Both the position numbers and the translations under genes were made by a program. A model generated the notes under the pieces. The model was not told where the DNA came from, did not search any database, and worked only from the letters and a program-made list of their open reading frames with translations. 9,178 bases of DNA from JAQBXX01 sp963925015 (lineage in GTDB: Bacteria > Pseudomonadota > Gammaproteobacteria > SURF-13): NCBI GenBank assembly GCA_963925015.1, contig CAWUTX010000024.1:1-9178 (forward strand), read 5' to 3'. This document shows, piece after piece, positions 1 to 6,149 of the stretch (within the stretch, counting starts at the first letter, position 1; each line of letters begins with the position of its first letter).

Positions 1-1
1 G

Positions 2-982
2 GTCCGCATCATGCTCACCGGCCAGGCCGACACCGGTGCGGTGATGGGCGCGGTCAACGACGGTGCGGTGTACAAATTTATCTTGAAACCATGGAATGAC
101 GACGACCTGCGTATCACCGTCGCGCTCGCGCTCGAACAACACGATTTGATTGAAAAAAACCGCGCGCTGCAAAATGAGAATAAAAAGAAGACAAAGGTGC
201 TGGCATTCACCTCCTGCAAGGGCGGCAGCGGGGCCACCTTCCTCGCGGCCAATCTGGGCTATGTGCTGGCAGCGGCCTATGGCCAGAAGGTGGCGCTACT
301 TGATTTGAACATGCAGTGCGGTGACGCCTCGCTTTTCTTTTCCGGCCGCGCACCGGCCAGCACACTCGCCGATGTGGCGATCAACATCCGGCGCCTGGAT
401 GCCTCGTTCCTCGCCTCCAGCATGGTGCAGGTGCTGCCGAACTTCGGCGTGCTGGCCGCCCCGAAGAGTCTGGAGCAGGCCGCGGCAGTGAAGCCAGAGC
501 ACATCGAGACGCTGATCAGCCTGGCCGCCGCGCACTATGACTTCGTTATTCTCGATATGGGGCGGACGCTGGACGCGGTAAGCGTCAAGGCCTTGGACAG
601 CGCCGACGCGATCTTCCCGGTGCTACAGAAGACCGTGCCGTTCATCCGCGGTGCCAAGTGGCTGCTCGACACGTTCCAGTCGCTGGGCTACCCCAGGGAG
701 AAGGTCTGTCTGATCGTGAACCGCTGCGAAAATGGAGGCGACATCCGGCTGGAGGACGTGGAGCGCGGGCTGGGCATGAAGGTGTTCCGCACCATTCCAA
801 ACAGCTCAGATGTGGCGTCGGCGTCGGTCGACCAGGGTGTGCCGGTGATGACGCTCGCCCGCCACGATCCGGTGACGGAAGCTTTGGCGGAGTGGGGGCA
901 GGAGTTGGCACAGAGGACTCAGCCCAAGCGCGCGGGGTGGATGAAGGCTGACTGGCTGGCGCATTTATTCCGCCGCGTCTGA
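2..982 (+). CDS. cpaE: CpaE/TadZ-type Tad pilus localisation ATPase with N-terminal response-regulator receiver domain (5'-partial)
   Basis: The reading frame is open from base 2, so the start lies upstream; the ATG at 11 is only the first Met in view, and residues are counted from it. Residues 1-45 are the end of a receiver domain: the conserved Thr sits in MLTGQ, the conserved Lys in the LKPWNDDDL stretch (Lys26). The phospho-acceptor Asp would be outside the window. A charged linker (about 46-62) leads into a MinD/ParA-like ATPase domain (63-310) with deviant P-loop KGGSGAT (70-76), the TadZ-typical segment LLDLNMQCGDASLFF (96-110) and a Walker B-like FVILDMGR (178-185). The P-loop has Ala where active MinD/ParA ATPases have the second Lys (GKT), which is common in TadZ/CpaE. 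TadZ/CpaE proteins place the Tad machine at the pole or membrane; a pole-targeting role here is inferred from family and from cpaF 66 bp downstream. The receiver end resembles RpfG-class regulators more than a degenerate CpaE receiver. Confidence 0.88.
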   Translation, partial: VRIMLTGQADTGAVMGAVNDGAVYKFILKPWNDDDLRITVALALEQHDLIEKNRALQNENKKKTKVLAFTSCKGGSGATFLAANLGYVLAAAYGQKVALLDLNMQCGDASLFFSGRAPASTLADVAINIRRLDASFLASSMVQVLPNFGVLAAPKSLEQAAAVKPEHIETLISLAAAHYDFVILDMGRTLDAVSVKALDSADAIFPVLQKTVPFIRGAKWLLDTFQSLGYPREKVCLIVNRCENGGDIRLEDVERGLGMKVFRTIPNSSDVASASVDQGVPVMTLARHDPVTEALAEWGQELAQRTQPKRAGWMKADWLAHLFRRV

Positions 983-1048
983 GTGAAATAGGCGAAGGTG
1001 TGGGCGCTACTGCCCAATTAGAAACAGTAAATTCGATAGGCTGAGATC

Positions 1049-2404
1049 GTGTCGCTACGAGAAAAACTGGGATACATTCAGCACGACACCGCGCAGGCGG
1101 CGCTTTCGGCGCAACAGGCCGGTGCCGATAGGAAGGCGCATCAGGAACTGAAGGCGCGCATTCACCTCAAGCTGCTGAATCGGGCGGATCTTGCGGTAAT
1201 GGAGAGCCTCTCGCCGGTGCGGCTGCGGGAGGAATTGAAGAGCCTGGTGGAGGGGCTGCTTTCCGAAGATACGCTGGCGCTCAACGAGGCTGAGCGCAAG
1301 AGCCTGGTCGAGGACATCCAGTACGAGGTGCTCGGCCTGGGGCCGCTGGAGCCGCTGCTGGCGGACCCCACCATTTCCGACATCCTGGTCAATACCTACC
1401 GGCAGGTGTATGTGGAGCGCCACGGCAGACTGGAGCTGACCGAGGTGCGCTTCGAAAACGATGCCCATCTGCTGAAGATCATCGACAAGATCGTCTCGGG
1501 TGTCGGGCGGCGCGTGGATGAATCCAGCCCCATGGTGGATGCGCGGCTGCCGGACGGCTCGCGGGTGAACGCCATTATTCCGCCACTGGCGGTGGACGGC
1601 CCGATACTCTCGATCCGCCGCTTTGCCGTTTTGCCCATGCGCATGGACGATTTTCTGGGCTTCAAGAGCCTTACCCCCGACATGGCGGAAATCCTCGCAG
1701 GCCTGGTGAAGGCCGGGGTAAACTTGCTGATCTCGGGCGGCACCGGCAGCGGTAAGACCACCCTGCTCAACATCCTGTCGAGCTTTATCCCGCCCAGGGA
1801 GCGCGTCGTTACCATCGAGGACGCGGCGGAGCTGCAGTTGCAGAAGCCTCATGTGGTGCGGCTGGAAACCAGACCGCCCAACATCGAAGGCAGGGGCGAA
1901 GTCTCCTCGGTGGCGCTGGTGAGGAACAGCCTGCGCATGCGCCCCGACCGCATCATCGTCGGCGAGGTGCGCGGCGCGGAGGTGCTGGACATGCTGCAGG
2001 CGATGAACACGGGCCACGACGGCTCCATGACCACGGTGCACGCCAACAGCCCGCGCGACGCGTTGACCCGTCTGGAAAACATGATTAGCATGGCCGGCGT
2101 CAGCCTGCCACCCAAGGCGATGCGCCAGCAGATCAGCTCCGCCCTGACTGCGATGATCCACATGGCGCGACTCTCCGACGGCAAGCGCAAACTGGTGAGC
2201 ATCCAGGAGATCACCGGCATGGAGGGCGACACCATCAGCACGCAGGAAATCTTCACCTTCGAGCAGACCGGCGTGGCCCCCGACGGCACGGTGCTCGGGC
2301 ATTTCCGCGCCACCGGCATCCGGCCCAACTTCGCCGACACGCTGCGCGTGAAGGGCATACCGGCGCGCAGCGAGATGTTCAACCCGACGCAGTTGTCCAA
2401 ATAG
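1049..2404 (+). CDS. cpaF: Tad pilus assembly/secretion motor ATPase CpaF (TadA)
   Basis: This is a 451-residue protein of the GspE/VirB11-like secretion ATPase superfamily, CpaF/TadA branch, the cytoplasmic hexameric motor that powers Flp pilus extrusion. An N-terminal helical region (about 1-90) precedes an N-terminal domain with the LGLGPLEPLL and TISDILVN stretches (95-115). The motor core follows: Walker A GGTGSGKTT (230-238), Asp box around TIEDAAELQ (255-263), Walker B RIIVGEVRGAE (301-311) and His box TTVHANS (328-334). All key residues are present, so an active ATPase is expected. The start is GTG at 1049, which gives MSLREKLG; the upstream Shine-Dalgarno is poor. The gene ends with TAG at 2402-2404, 9 bp before tadB. 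Length and motifs are normal for the family. Confidence 0.96.
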   Translation: MSLREKLGYIQHDTAQAALSAQQAGADRKAHQELKARIHLKLLNRADLAVMESLSPVRLREELKSLVEGLLSEDTLALNEAERKSLVEDIQYEVLGLGPLEPLLADPTISDILVNTYRQVYVERHGRLELTEVRFENDAHLLKIIDKIVSGVGRRVDESSPMVDARLPDGSRVNAIIPPLAVDGPILSIRRFAVLPMRMDDFLGFKSLTPDMAEILAGLVKAGVNLLISGGTGSGKTTLLNILSSFIPPRERVVTIEDAAELQLQKPHVVRLETRPPNIEGRGEVSSVALVRNSLRMRPDRIIVGEVRGAEVLDMLQAMNTGHDGSMTTVHANSPRDALTRLENMISMAGVSLPPKAMRQQISSALTAMIHMARLSDGKRKLVSIQEITGMEGDTISTQEIFTFEQTGVAPDGTVLGHFRATGIRPNFADTLRVKGIPARSEMFNPTQLSK

Positions 2405-2413
2405 GAGATAGAT

Positions 2414-3385
2414 GTGGATTATATCTACTACTTGTTTGTTGTCCTCGGCTTCCTCGCCGTGGCACTGTTTCTGGAAGGCACCTACCTGGCCTGGAACGCC
2501 TACCAGGGGCCGGTGGCGAAGCGCATCGAGCAGCGCCTGCGCGCCCTGTCCGCGGGGGGCGACGCTAGCGAGGAGTTGTCCATCCTCAGGCAGCGCCTGT
2601 TGAGCGAAACCCCCGTCCTGGGGCGCCTGCTGTTGCATATCCCGCGCATCCATCAACTGGACTGGCTGCTGCTGCAATCCGGCCTGAGGCTCAATGTGGC
2701 GGGATTTATTGGGCTGACGCTATTGGCCGCAGGAGCTGGGATCGGGCTGGCCGCACTGCTTGCCTTGCCCGCCGCCATGGTTGCGCTGGCCGCAGCGGTC
2801 GGCGCGCTGCCGCTGGTGTATGTGTCGAGCGCAAGGCAGAAACGACTGTACACCGTTGATCAGCAGCTGCCCGATGGGCTCGATCTGATGGGGCGCGCCA
2901 TGCGCGCCGGCCACGCCCTCCCGCGCGCGCTCCAGATGGTGGGCGATGAAATGCCGGAACCCCTCGGCGGCGAATTCCGCATCACCTCGGACGAGTTGAA
3001 TTATGGCGTGTCCTTGCTGGACGCGCTTACCAGACTGGCTGCCCGCGTGCCGAGCACGGATCTGCGTTATTTTGTCATCTCCGTGCTGATCCAGCGCGAG
3101 ACCGGGGGCAATCTGGCGCAGCTTCTGGACAACATCAGCGCGCTGATCCGGGCGCGGTTCAAGCTGTTGGGAAGCGTCCGGGTGCTCTCCGCAGAGGGTC
3201 GCCTGTCGGCCTGGATTCTGACCATCATGCCGTTCGCTGTGGCCACGGCGATTTACGCGGTCAACCCCACGTTCCTGGCTGCGCTGTGGATCGACCCGGT
3301 CGGCCTGAAAATGGTGTGCGGAGCCTTGGGTCTCATGATCCTCGGCATCTTCTGGATGTGGCGCATCACCAAGATCAGGGTATAA
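2414..3385 (+). CDS. tadB: Tad pilus inner-membrane platform protein TadB
   Basis: This 323-residue integral membrane protein is one of the two GspF-like platform subunits that couple the CpaF motor to pilus assembly. A hydrophobic N-terminal helix (about 5-22) is followed by a soluble stretch, two closely spaced membrane segments (about 97-137), a cytoplasmic T2SSF (GspF) domain (about 150-265) with the typical QQLPDGLDLMGRAMRAGHALPRAL pattern in its N-terminal part (150-173), and two C-terminal membrane helices (about 267-283 and 299-317). The GTG start at 2414 is chosen because AGGAG at 2403-2407 is well placed and the frame gives the hydrophobic start MDYIYYLFVV. The ATG at 2412 is in another frame. 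Order next to cpaF and tadC separates it from TadC, which has the same fold. Confidence 0.93.
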   Translation: MDYIYYLFVVLGFLAVALFLEGTYLAWNAYQGPVAKRIEQRLRALSAGGDASEELSILRQRLLSETPVLGRLLLHIPRIHQLDWLLLQSGLRLNVAGFIGLTLLAAGAGIGLAALLALPAAMVALAAAVGALPLVYVSSARQKRLYTVDQQLPDGLDLMGRAMRAGHALPRALQMVGDEMPEPLGGEFRITSDELNYGVSLLDALTRLAARVPSTDLRYFVISVLIQRETGGNLAQLLDNISALIRARFKLLGSVRVLSAEGRLSAWILTIMPFAVATAIYAVNPTFLAALWIDPVGLKMVCGALGLMILGIFWMWRITKIRV

Positions 3386-3411
3386 CAGTTGACCACACAG
3401 GCAGACAAATC

Positions 3412-4353
3412 ATGACTACTTTGCGAATCATCTATCTGGGGGCCATTTTCGTGATGGTGTCCGTGGCGGCCCTGGCGATCCTCTTTCAGTTGTGGCCGCG
3501 CCCCGTGCGGCAGCGGCTGGATCAACTTTCCGGCACGGGCGAAGCCGCGGCGGAATCCGGCGCCCCGGCCTGGATCCAGCGCGTGGTGAAGCTCGCCGGC
3601 GGGCTGGCCAGGCTTTCCCTGCCGGCGGAGGGCTGGGAAAAGTCGAAACTGCGGACTCGCTTCATGAGCGCAGGCTATCGCAATTCTTCGGCCCCCGTGC
3701 TGTTCTTCGCAGCCAAGCCCCTCTTGAGCCTAGCCCTTCCCGGTCTGCTGGTGCTGTATGCGGCCACCGCCGGAACCGCGCTCAAGCCCAATATGTTTTT
3801 CTTGCTGCTCGTGGCGTTGGCCGCGCTCGGCTATTTCCTGCCCAATGCCTTGCTTGAGCGGCAGATCACCTACCGCAAGCGCGAGGTCTTTGAGAATCTC
3901 CCCGATGCGATTGACCTTATGACCGTGTGTGTCGAGGCAGGTCTCGGACTCGACGCGGCGATCAGCCGCGTGGGCGAGGAAATGCGGCTGAAAAACCAGA
4001 TCCTGGCGGAAGAACTGCACCTGGTCAACCTGGAATTGCGCGCGGGCAGCTCCCGGGAACTGGCGCTGAGAAACCTCGCCCTGCGCACCGGTGTGGAGGA
4101 GGTGCATAACCTAGCCACCCTGCTGATTCAGGCGGATCGCTTCGGCACCAGCGTGGCGAACTCGCTGCGCGTACACTCGGACGGTTTGCGCACCAAGCGC
4201 CGGCTGCTCGCGGAGGAGGCGGCCGCCAAGATTCCGGTGAAGCTGCTTATTCCTCTGATCTTCTGCATTTTCCCCTCGATGCTCCTTGTCCTGCTCGGCC
4301 CCGCATTCATCAGCATTTACCGCGTGCTGCTGCCGACCCTGACGGGGCAATAA
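3412..4353 (+). CDS. tadC: Tad pilus inner-membrane platform protein TadC
   Basis: This 313-residue membrane protein is the second GspF-like platform subunit, expected to pair with TadB. An N-terminal helix (about 5-27) is followed by a soluble region, two membrane segments (about 95-120 and 126-145), a T2SSF domain (about 160-285) containing LPDAIDLMTVCVEAGLGLD (163-181) and the RFGTSVANSLRVHSDGLR segment (243-260), and C-terminal hydrophobic helices (about 277-303). The ATG at 3412 (MTTLRIIYLG) is preferred. The frame stays open back to an ATG at 3286, but that would overlap tadB by 100 bp and add 42 hydrophilic residues that are only shadow translation of tadB. The gap from tadB is 26 bp, consistent with one transcript. 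Confidence 0.93.
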   Translation: MTTLRIIYLGAIFVMVSVAALAILFQLWPRPVRQRLDQLSGTGEAAAESGAPAWIQRVVKLAGGLARLSLPAEGWEKSKLRTRFMSAGYRNSSAPVLFFAAKPLLSLALPGLLVLYAATAGTALKPNMFFLLLVALAALGYFLPNALLERQITYRKREVFENLPDAIDLMTVCVEAGLGLDAAISRVGEEMRLKNQILAEELHLVNLELRAGSSRELALRNLALRTGVEEVHNLATLLIQADRFGTSVANSLRVHSDGLRTKRRLLAEEAAAKIPVKLLIPLIFCIFPSMLLVLLGPAFISIYRVLLPTLTGQ

Positions 4354-4367
4354 TCTTTTCCCTCGCC

Positions 4368-4373
4368 AGGAGG
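4368..4373 (+). promoter_or_regulatory. Consensus Shine-Dalgarno AGGAGG before the TadD-like gene
   Basis: AGGAGG lies six bases upstream of the ATG at 4380, the strongest ribosome binding site in the Tad operon. It fixes the start of the lipoprotein gene and suggests higher translation than for cpaF or tadC, whose sites are weak. Confidence 0.8.
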
Positions 4374-4379
4374 CCTGAT

Positions 4380-5714
4380 ATGAAAAACATGAAAACGAAA
4401 AAGATGATTTTGCCGATGCTCTGCTGCGTTCCCCTTCTGGGCAGTTGCACCGGATGGCAGACTTCGGGTAACCAAGCCTGGAGCGTCAAGCCTACTTACA
4501 GCGTGAACGGCACCGCCGGCAGCCCCGTGGCCATGTATCAATTGGGCCGCTACTACCAGGGGCAGCGACGCTACCAGCAGGCTGCTGACGCGTACATCAG
4601 GGCGCTCGTCATGGACAGCGGCTTCGTTGAGGCGCGCAATGGCCTGGGTGTGGTGTATTCCATGCAGGGCAAGCACGAGGAAGCCTTCGCGGAGTTCAGA
4701 GCGGCCATCAGCCACGCGCCCGAGGCCGCCCACCTCTACAATAACCTGGGCCATGCCCTTTGCCTGCGGGGCGACTACGCCGAGGCCGTGCCCGTGCTTG
4801 AACGGGCGGCGGCCCTCGACCCGGCGAACCAGCGCACCTTGAGTAACCTCGCCCTGGCCTACGCCAAGACCGGCGAGGGGGGCAAATCGCGTCAGGCCCT
4901 GGCACAGGCCGTTGGCCAGCCAAGCGCCGGTGAACTGGCGCCTCCTGCGGACAGTGGGGCTGCAGCGGCGCCACAGATGGCATCCCAAGCCATTGCGCCG
5001 GCCAGGGACACGGGCATCATTGTTGTTCGGCAGGCAGCAGCGGCTAACCCGTTGCCGGTGGCGGAAAGCCGCACTCAGCCGGCAGCCGTGCCACAGGTGG
5101 CATTCCCGGTCATTGCGCCGGCCAGGGATACGGGCATCATTGTTATTCGGCAGGCAGCAGCGGCTGACCCGTTGCCGGTGGCGGAAAGCCGCACTCAGCC
5201 GGTGGAAGTGACCCCGAGCGTGTACCCGTTGCGCGAACGCGCCGCCGAGCCGGTCAGTATCGTAACCGTAGCGGCGACCGAGCAGCCCGCCGCAGTGACT
5301 CCGGCGGATCCGGTGCGGATCGCAACCGTAGCGGCGACGGAGCAGCCGGCTGCGGTGACTCTGGCGGATCCGGCGCGATTCCGCCTTGAAGTCTCCAACG
5401 GCAACGGCGTGACGGGAATGGCCAGGAAAGTGGGCCGCTTCCTGGGCGGCCAAGGCTACCGGACGGCGCGCTTGACGAACCGGAAGCCGTTCCGGGTCGC
5501 GGCAACACAGATCCAGTACCGTCCAGGCTACCAGGCGGAAGCACAGCGCCTCAAATCGAACCTACCCGGCGAGCCGGCATTGGTGCAGAACGACAAACTG
5601 CGCCCGGACATCCATGTGCGCCTGGTGCTGGGCAAGGACATGATGCGGAATATGGCTCATTTTGAGAGCGCGGATCGCAAGATTAAGATGGCGCGCAACG
5701 GCTCCGCTTCATAA
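4380..5714 (+). CDS. tadD: TadD-like TPR lipoprotein with repeat-rich linker and C-terminal LytR_C domain
   Basis: This is a 444-residue exported lipoprotein. A lysine-rich, hydrophobic signal ends in the lipobox LGSC, with Cys23 as the lipidated residue. Residues about 48-165 form three to four TPR units with typical helix pairs (for example YQLGRYYQGQRRYQQAADAY, 53-72; VEARNGLGVVYSMQGKHEEA, 83-102; AHLYNNLGHALCLRGDYAEA, 117-136). A Pro/Ala/Val-rich linker (about 180-333) holds two tandem repeat families. Residues about 334-419 (FRLEVSNGNGVTGMARKVG onward, ending VRLVLGKD) match the LytR_C pattern (NGNGVTGMA; Y380RPGYQAEAQRLK; VRLVLG). TadD is known as a TPR lipoprotein needed for Flp pilus assembly. 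Position 26 bp after tadC and the TPRs support that role. The LytR_C domain is found on envelope/cell-wall associated proteins; a peptidoglycan contact here is inference. The gene is much longer than a minimal TadD, so the symbol reflects context and TPRs only. Confidence 0.85.
   Translation: MKNMKTKKMILPMLCCVPLLGSCTGWQTSGNQAWSVKPTYSVNGTAGSPVAMYQLGRYYQGQRRYQQAADAYIRALVMDSGFVEARNGLGVVYSMQGKHEEAFAEFRAAISHAPEAAHLYNNLGHALCLRGDYAEAVPVLERAAALDPANQRTLSNLALAYAKTGEGGKSRQALAQAVGQPSAGELAPPADSGAAAAPQMASQAIAPARDTGIIVVRQAAAANPLPVAESRTQPAAVPQVAFPVIAPARDTGIIVIRQAAAADPLPVAESRTQPVEVTPSVYPLRERAAEPVSIVTVAATEQPAAVTPADPVRIATVAATEQPAAVTLADPARFRLEVSNGNGVTGMARKVGRFLGGQGYRTARLTNRKPFRVAATQIQYRPGYQAEAQRLKSNLPGEPALVQNDKLRPDIHVRLVLGKDMMRNMAHFESADRKIKMARNGSAS
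4971..5210 (+). repeat. Two-copy 120-bp (40-codon) in-frame tandem repeat in the TadD-like gene
   Basis: Copy 1 is 4971-5090 and copy 2 is 5091-5210. By hand alignment they differ at 12 of 120 positions, and at only 3 of the central 90 (4991-5080 against 5111-5200). Each copy encodes a 40-residue unit (198-237, 238-277) with the core IAPARDTGII(V)(V/I)RQAAAA followed by PLPVAESRTQP. The unit is an exact multiple of three, so changes in copy number would keep the frame. Confidence 0.92.
5262..5381 (+). repeat. Two-copy 60-bp (20-codon) in-frame tandem repeat in the TadD-like gene
   Basis: Copies at 5262-5321 and 5322-5381 encode VTVAATEQPAAVTPADPVRI and ATVAATEQPAAVTLADPARF. Similarity extends a few codons upstream (EPVSI against DPVRI). 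This family is different from the 120-bp repeat and sits directly before the LytR_C domain, lengthening the flexible periplasmic linker. Confidence 0.88.
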
Positions 5715-5748
5715 CGCGGCGCGTAGCGGCGCAAGACAAGTTTCATCG

Positions 5749-5775
5749 GCGCCTGGCCGGCGCTCGGCCAGGCGC
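5749..5775 (+). terminator. Strong GC hairpin after the Tad operon (possible terminator)
   Basis: Perfect 11-bp arms GCGCCTGGCCG (5749-5759) and CGGCCAGGCGC (5765-5775) flank a 5-nt loop, 34 bp after the TadD-like stop. Only TGTTCC follows, with no real T-run, so an intrinsic terminator is plausible but not textbook. It may instead protect the 3' end of the Tad transcript. Confidence 0.5.
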
Positions 5776-5817
5776 TGTTCCATAGGTCGCGCAGGCGTAT
5801 TTGCAACTTTAACTAAA

Positions 5818-5963
5818 GGAATCTCTGATTAATTCGTCATTCCGGGCGGAGCGTAGACCCGGAATCCAGTTCTGTAAATTCAATGGCTTGCTGGATTCCC
5901 GCTCGTCACCCCGGACGTGATCCGGGGGCGGGAATGACGTTTCTCGAATAAATCAGAGCTTCC
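5818..5963. mobile_element. MITE-like element with terminal inverted repeats and TAAA target duplication
   Basis: The left end reads GGAATCTCTGATTAATTCG (5818-5836). The right end, reverse complemented from 5963, reads GGAAGCTCTGATTTATTCG: 17 of 19 bases match. TAAA lies directly outside both ends (5814-5817 and 5964-5967), consistent with a 4-bp target-site duplication. The 146-bp element has no room for a transposase, so it would be non-autonomous. Inside are nested palindromes: CGTCATTCC (5835-5843) pairs with GGAATGACG (5931-5939), and GGAATCCAG (5861-5869) with CTGGATTCC (5891-5899). GGAA termini and a 4-bp duplication recall the IS5 group from general knowledge; the parent IS is not identified. 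Confidence 0.75.
5835..5939. repeat. REP-like pair of inverted hairpins inside the MITE
   Basis: Two hairpins lie in opposite orientation. The first is ATTCCGGG (5839-5846) with CCCGGAAT (5858-5865). The second is ATTCCCGC (5895-5902) with GCGGGAAT (5928-5935), which encloses CCCCGGA (5909-5915) and TCCGGGG (5921-5927) around a 5-nt loop. The GTCATTCC and GGAATCCAG signatures resemble dispersed repeats seen in many proteobacterial genomes. In RNA this would fold into stable stem-loops on either strand. Confidence 0.75.
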
Positions 5964-5980
5964 TAAAGAGGGAGTAAATT

Positions 5981-6139
5981 ATGGCTGAAGAAAGGCATAT
6001 AATTGACCCCCAACGGCTGGGCTTGTGGATCGGAGCGCCAGGTAGAGTATTGAGCCGCCGGATGCCGCCGGCACCGGCGGCATCGGCAGGGATTCGCGCG
6101 GGGTGGAGGAGGGCGTTTTCACCAACACCCGTTAGATAA
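5981..6139 (+). CDS. Small ORF of 52 codons, unknown function, behind a good Shine-Dalgarno
   Basis: ATG at 5981 is preceded by GAGGGAG (5968-5974) with six bases of spacing. The ORF starts 17 bp after the MITE and ends (TAA 6137-6139) 10 bp before the metalloprotease start. The product begins MAEERHIIDPQRLGLWIGAP and then becomes Arg/Pro/Ala-rich, with no signal peptide or recognisable domain; part of it is encoded by a perfect palindrome (6061-6084). The ribosome site and spacing argue for translation. The odd composition argues for a leader ORF, a gene remnant or chance. I do not recognise a family. Confidence 0.35.
   Translation: MAEERHIIDPQRLGLWIGAPGRVLSRRMPPAPAASAGIRAGWRRAFSPTPVR
6061..6084. 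repeat. Perfect 11-bp-arm GC palindrome upstream of the metzincin-like gene
   Basis: GATGCCGCCGG (6061-6071) and CCGGCGGCATC (6074-6084) are exact reverse complements separated by CA. Allowing a 6-nt loop, a 9-bp GC-rich stem forms about 65 bp before the ATG at 6150. No T-run follows, so it is not a standard terminator. It could be an operator, an mRNA structure or a recombination remnant; no function is assigned. Confidence 0.7.
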
Positions 6140-6143
6140 GGAG
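6138..6143 (+). promoter_or_regulatory. Shine-Dalgarno AAGGAG for the metzincin-like gene
   Basis: AAGGAG ends six bases before the ATG at 6150. It fixes the start that yields a full signal peptide, and it overlaps the stop codon of the 52-codon ORF, so the two reading frames could be translationally coupled. Confidence 0.65.
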
Positions 6144-6149
6144 ACTGTT

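Noticed and set aside
1055..2677. 540-codon open frame on the minus strand opposite cpaF and tadB
   Set aside because: It is entirely antisense to genes with complete diagnostic motifs. The translation is Gln/His/Arg/Ala-rich with no domain, as expected for a shadow frame in GC-rich DNA.
3286..3411. Upstream ATG giving a 42-residue longer TadC
   Set aside because: The extension overlaps tadB by 100 bp, is hydrophilic, and is unlike the hydrophobic TadC N-terminus that begins at 3412.
4971..5381. CRISPR array
   Set aside because: The repeats are direct tandem coding duplications with no unique spacers of regular size between them.
4317..5453. 378-codon minus-strand open frame opposite the TadD-like gene, with its own internal repeats
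   Set aside because: The repeats are the mirror of the in-frame repeats of the sense gene. The protein is Arg/His/Gly-rich without a recognisable fold, and the sense gene has a perfect ribosome site and lipobox.
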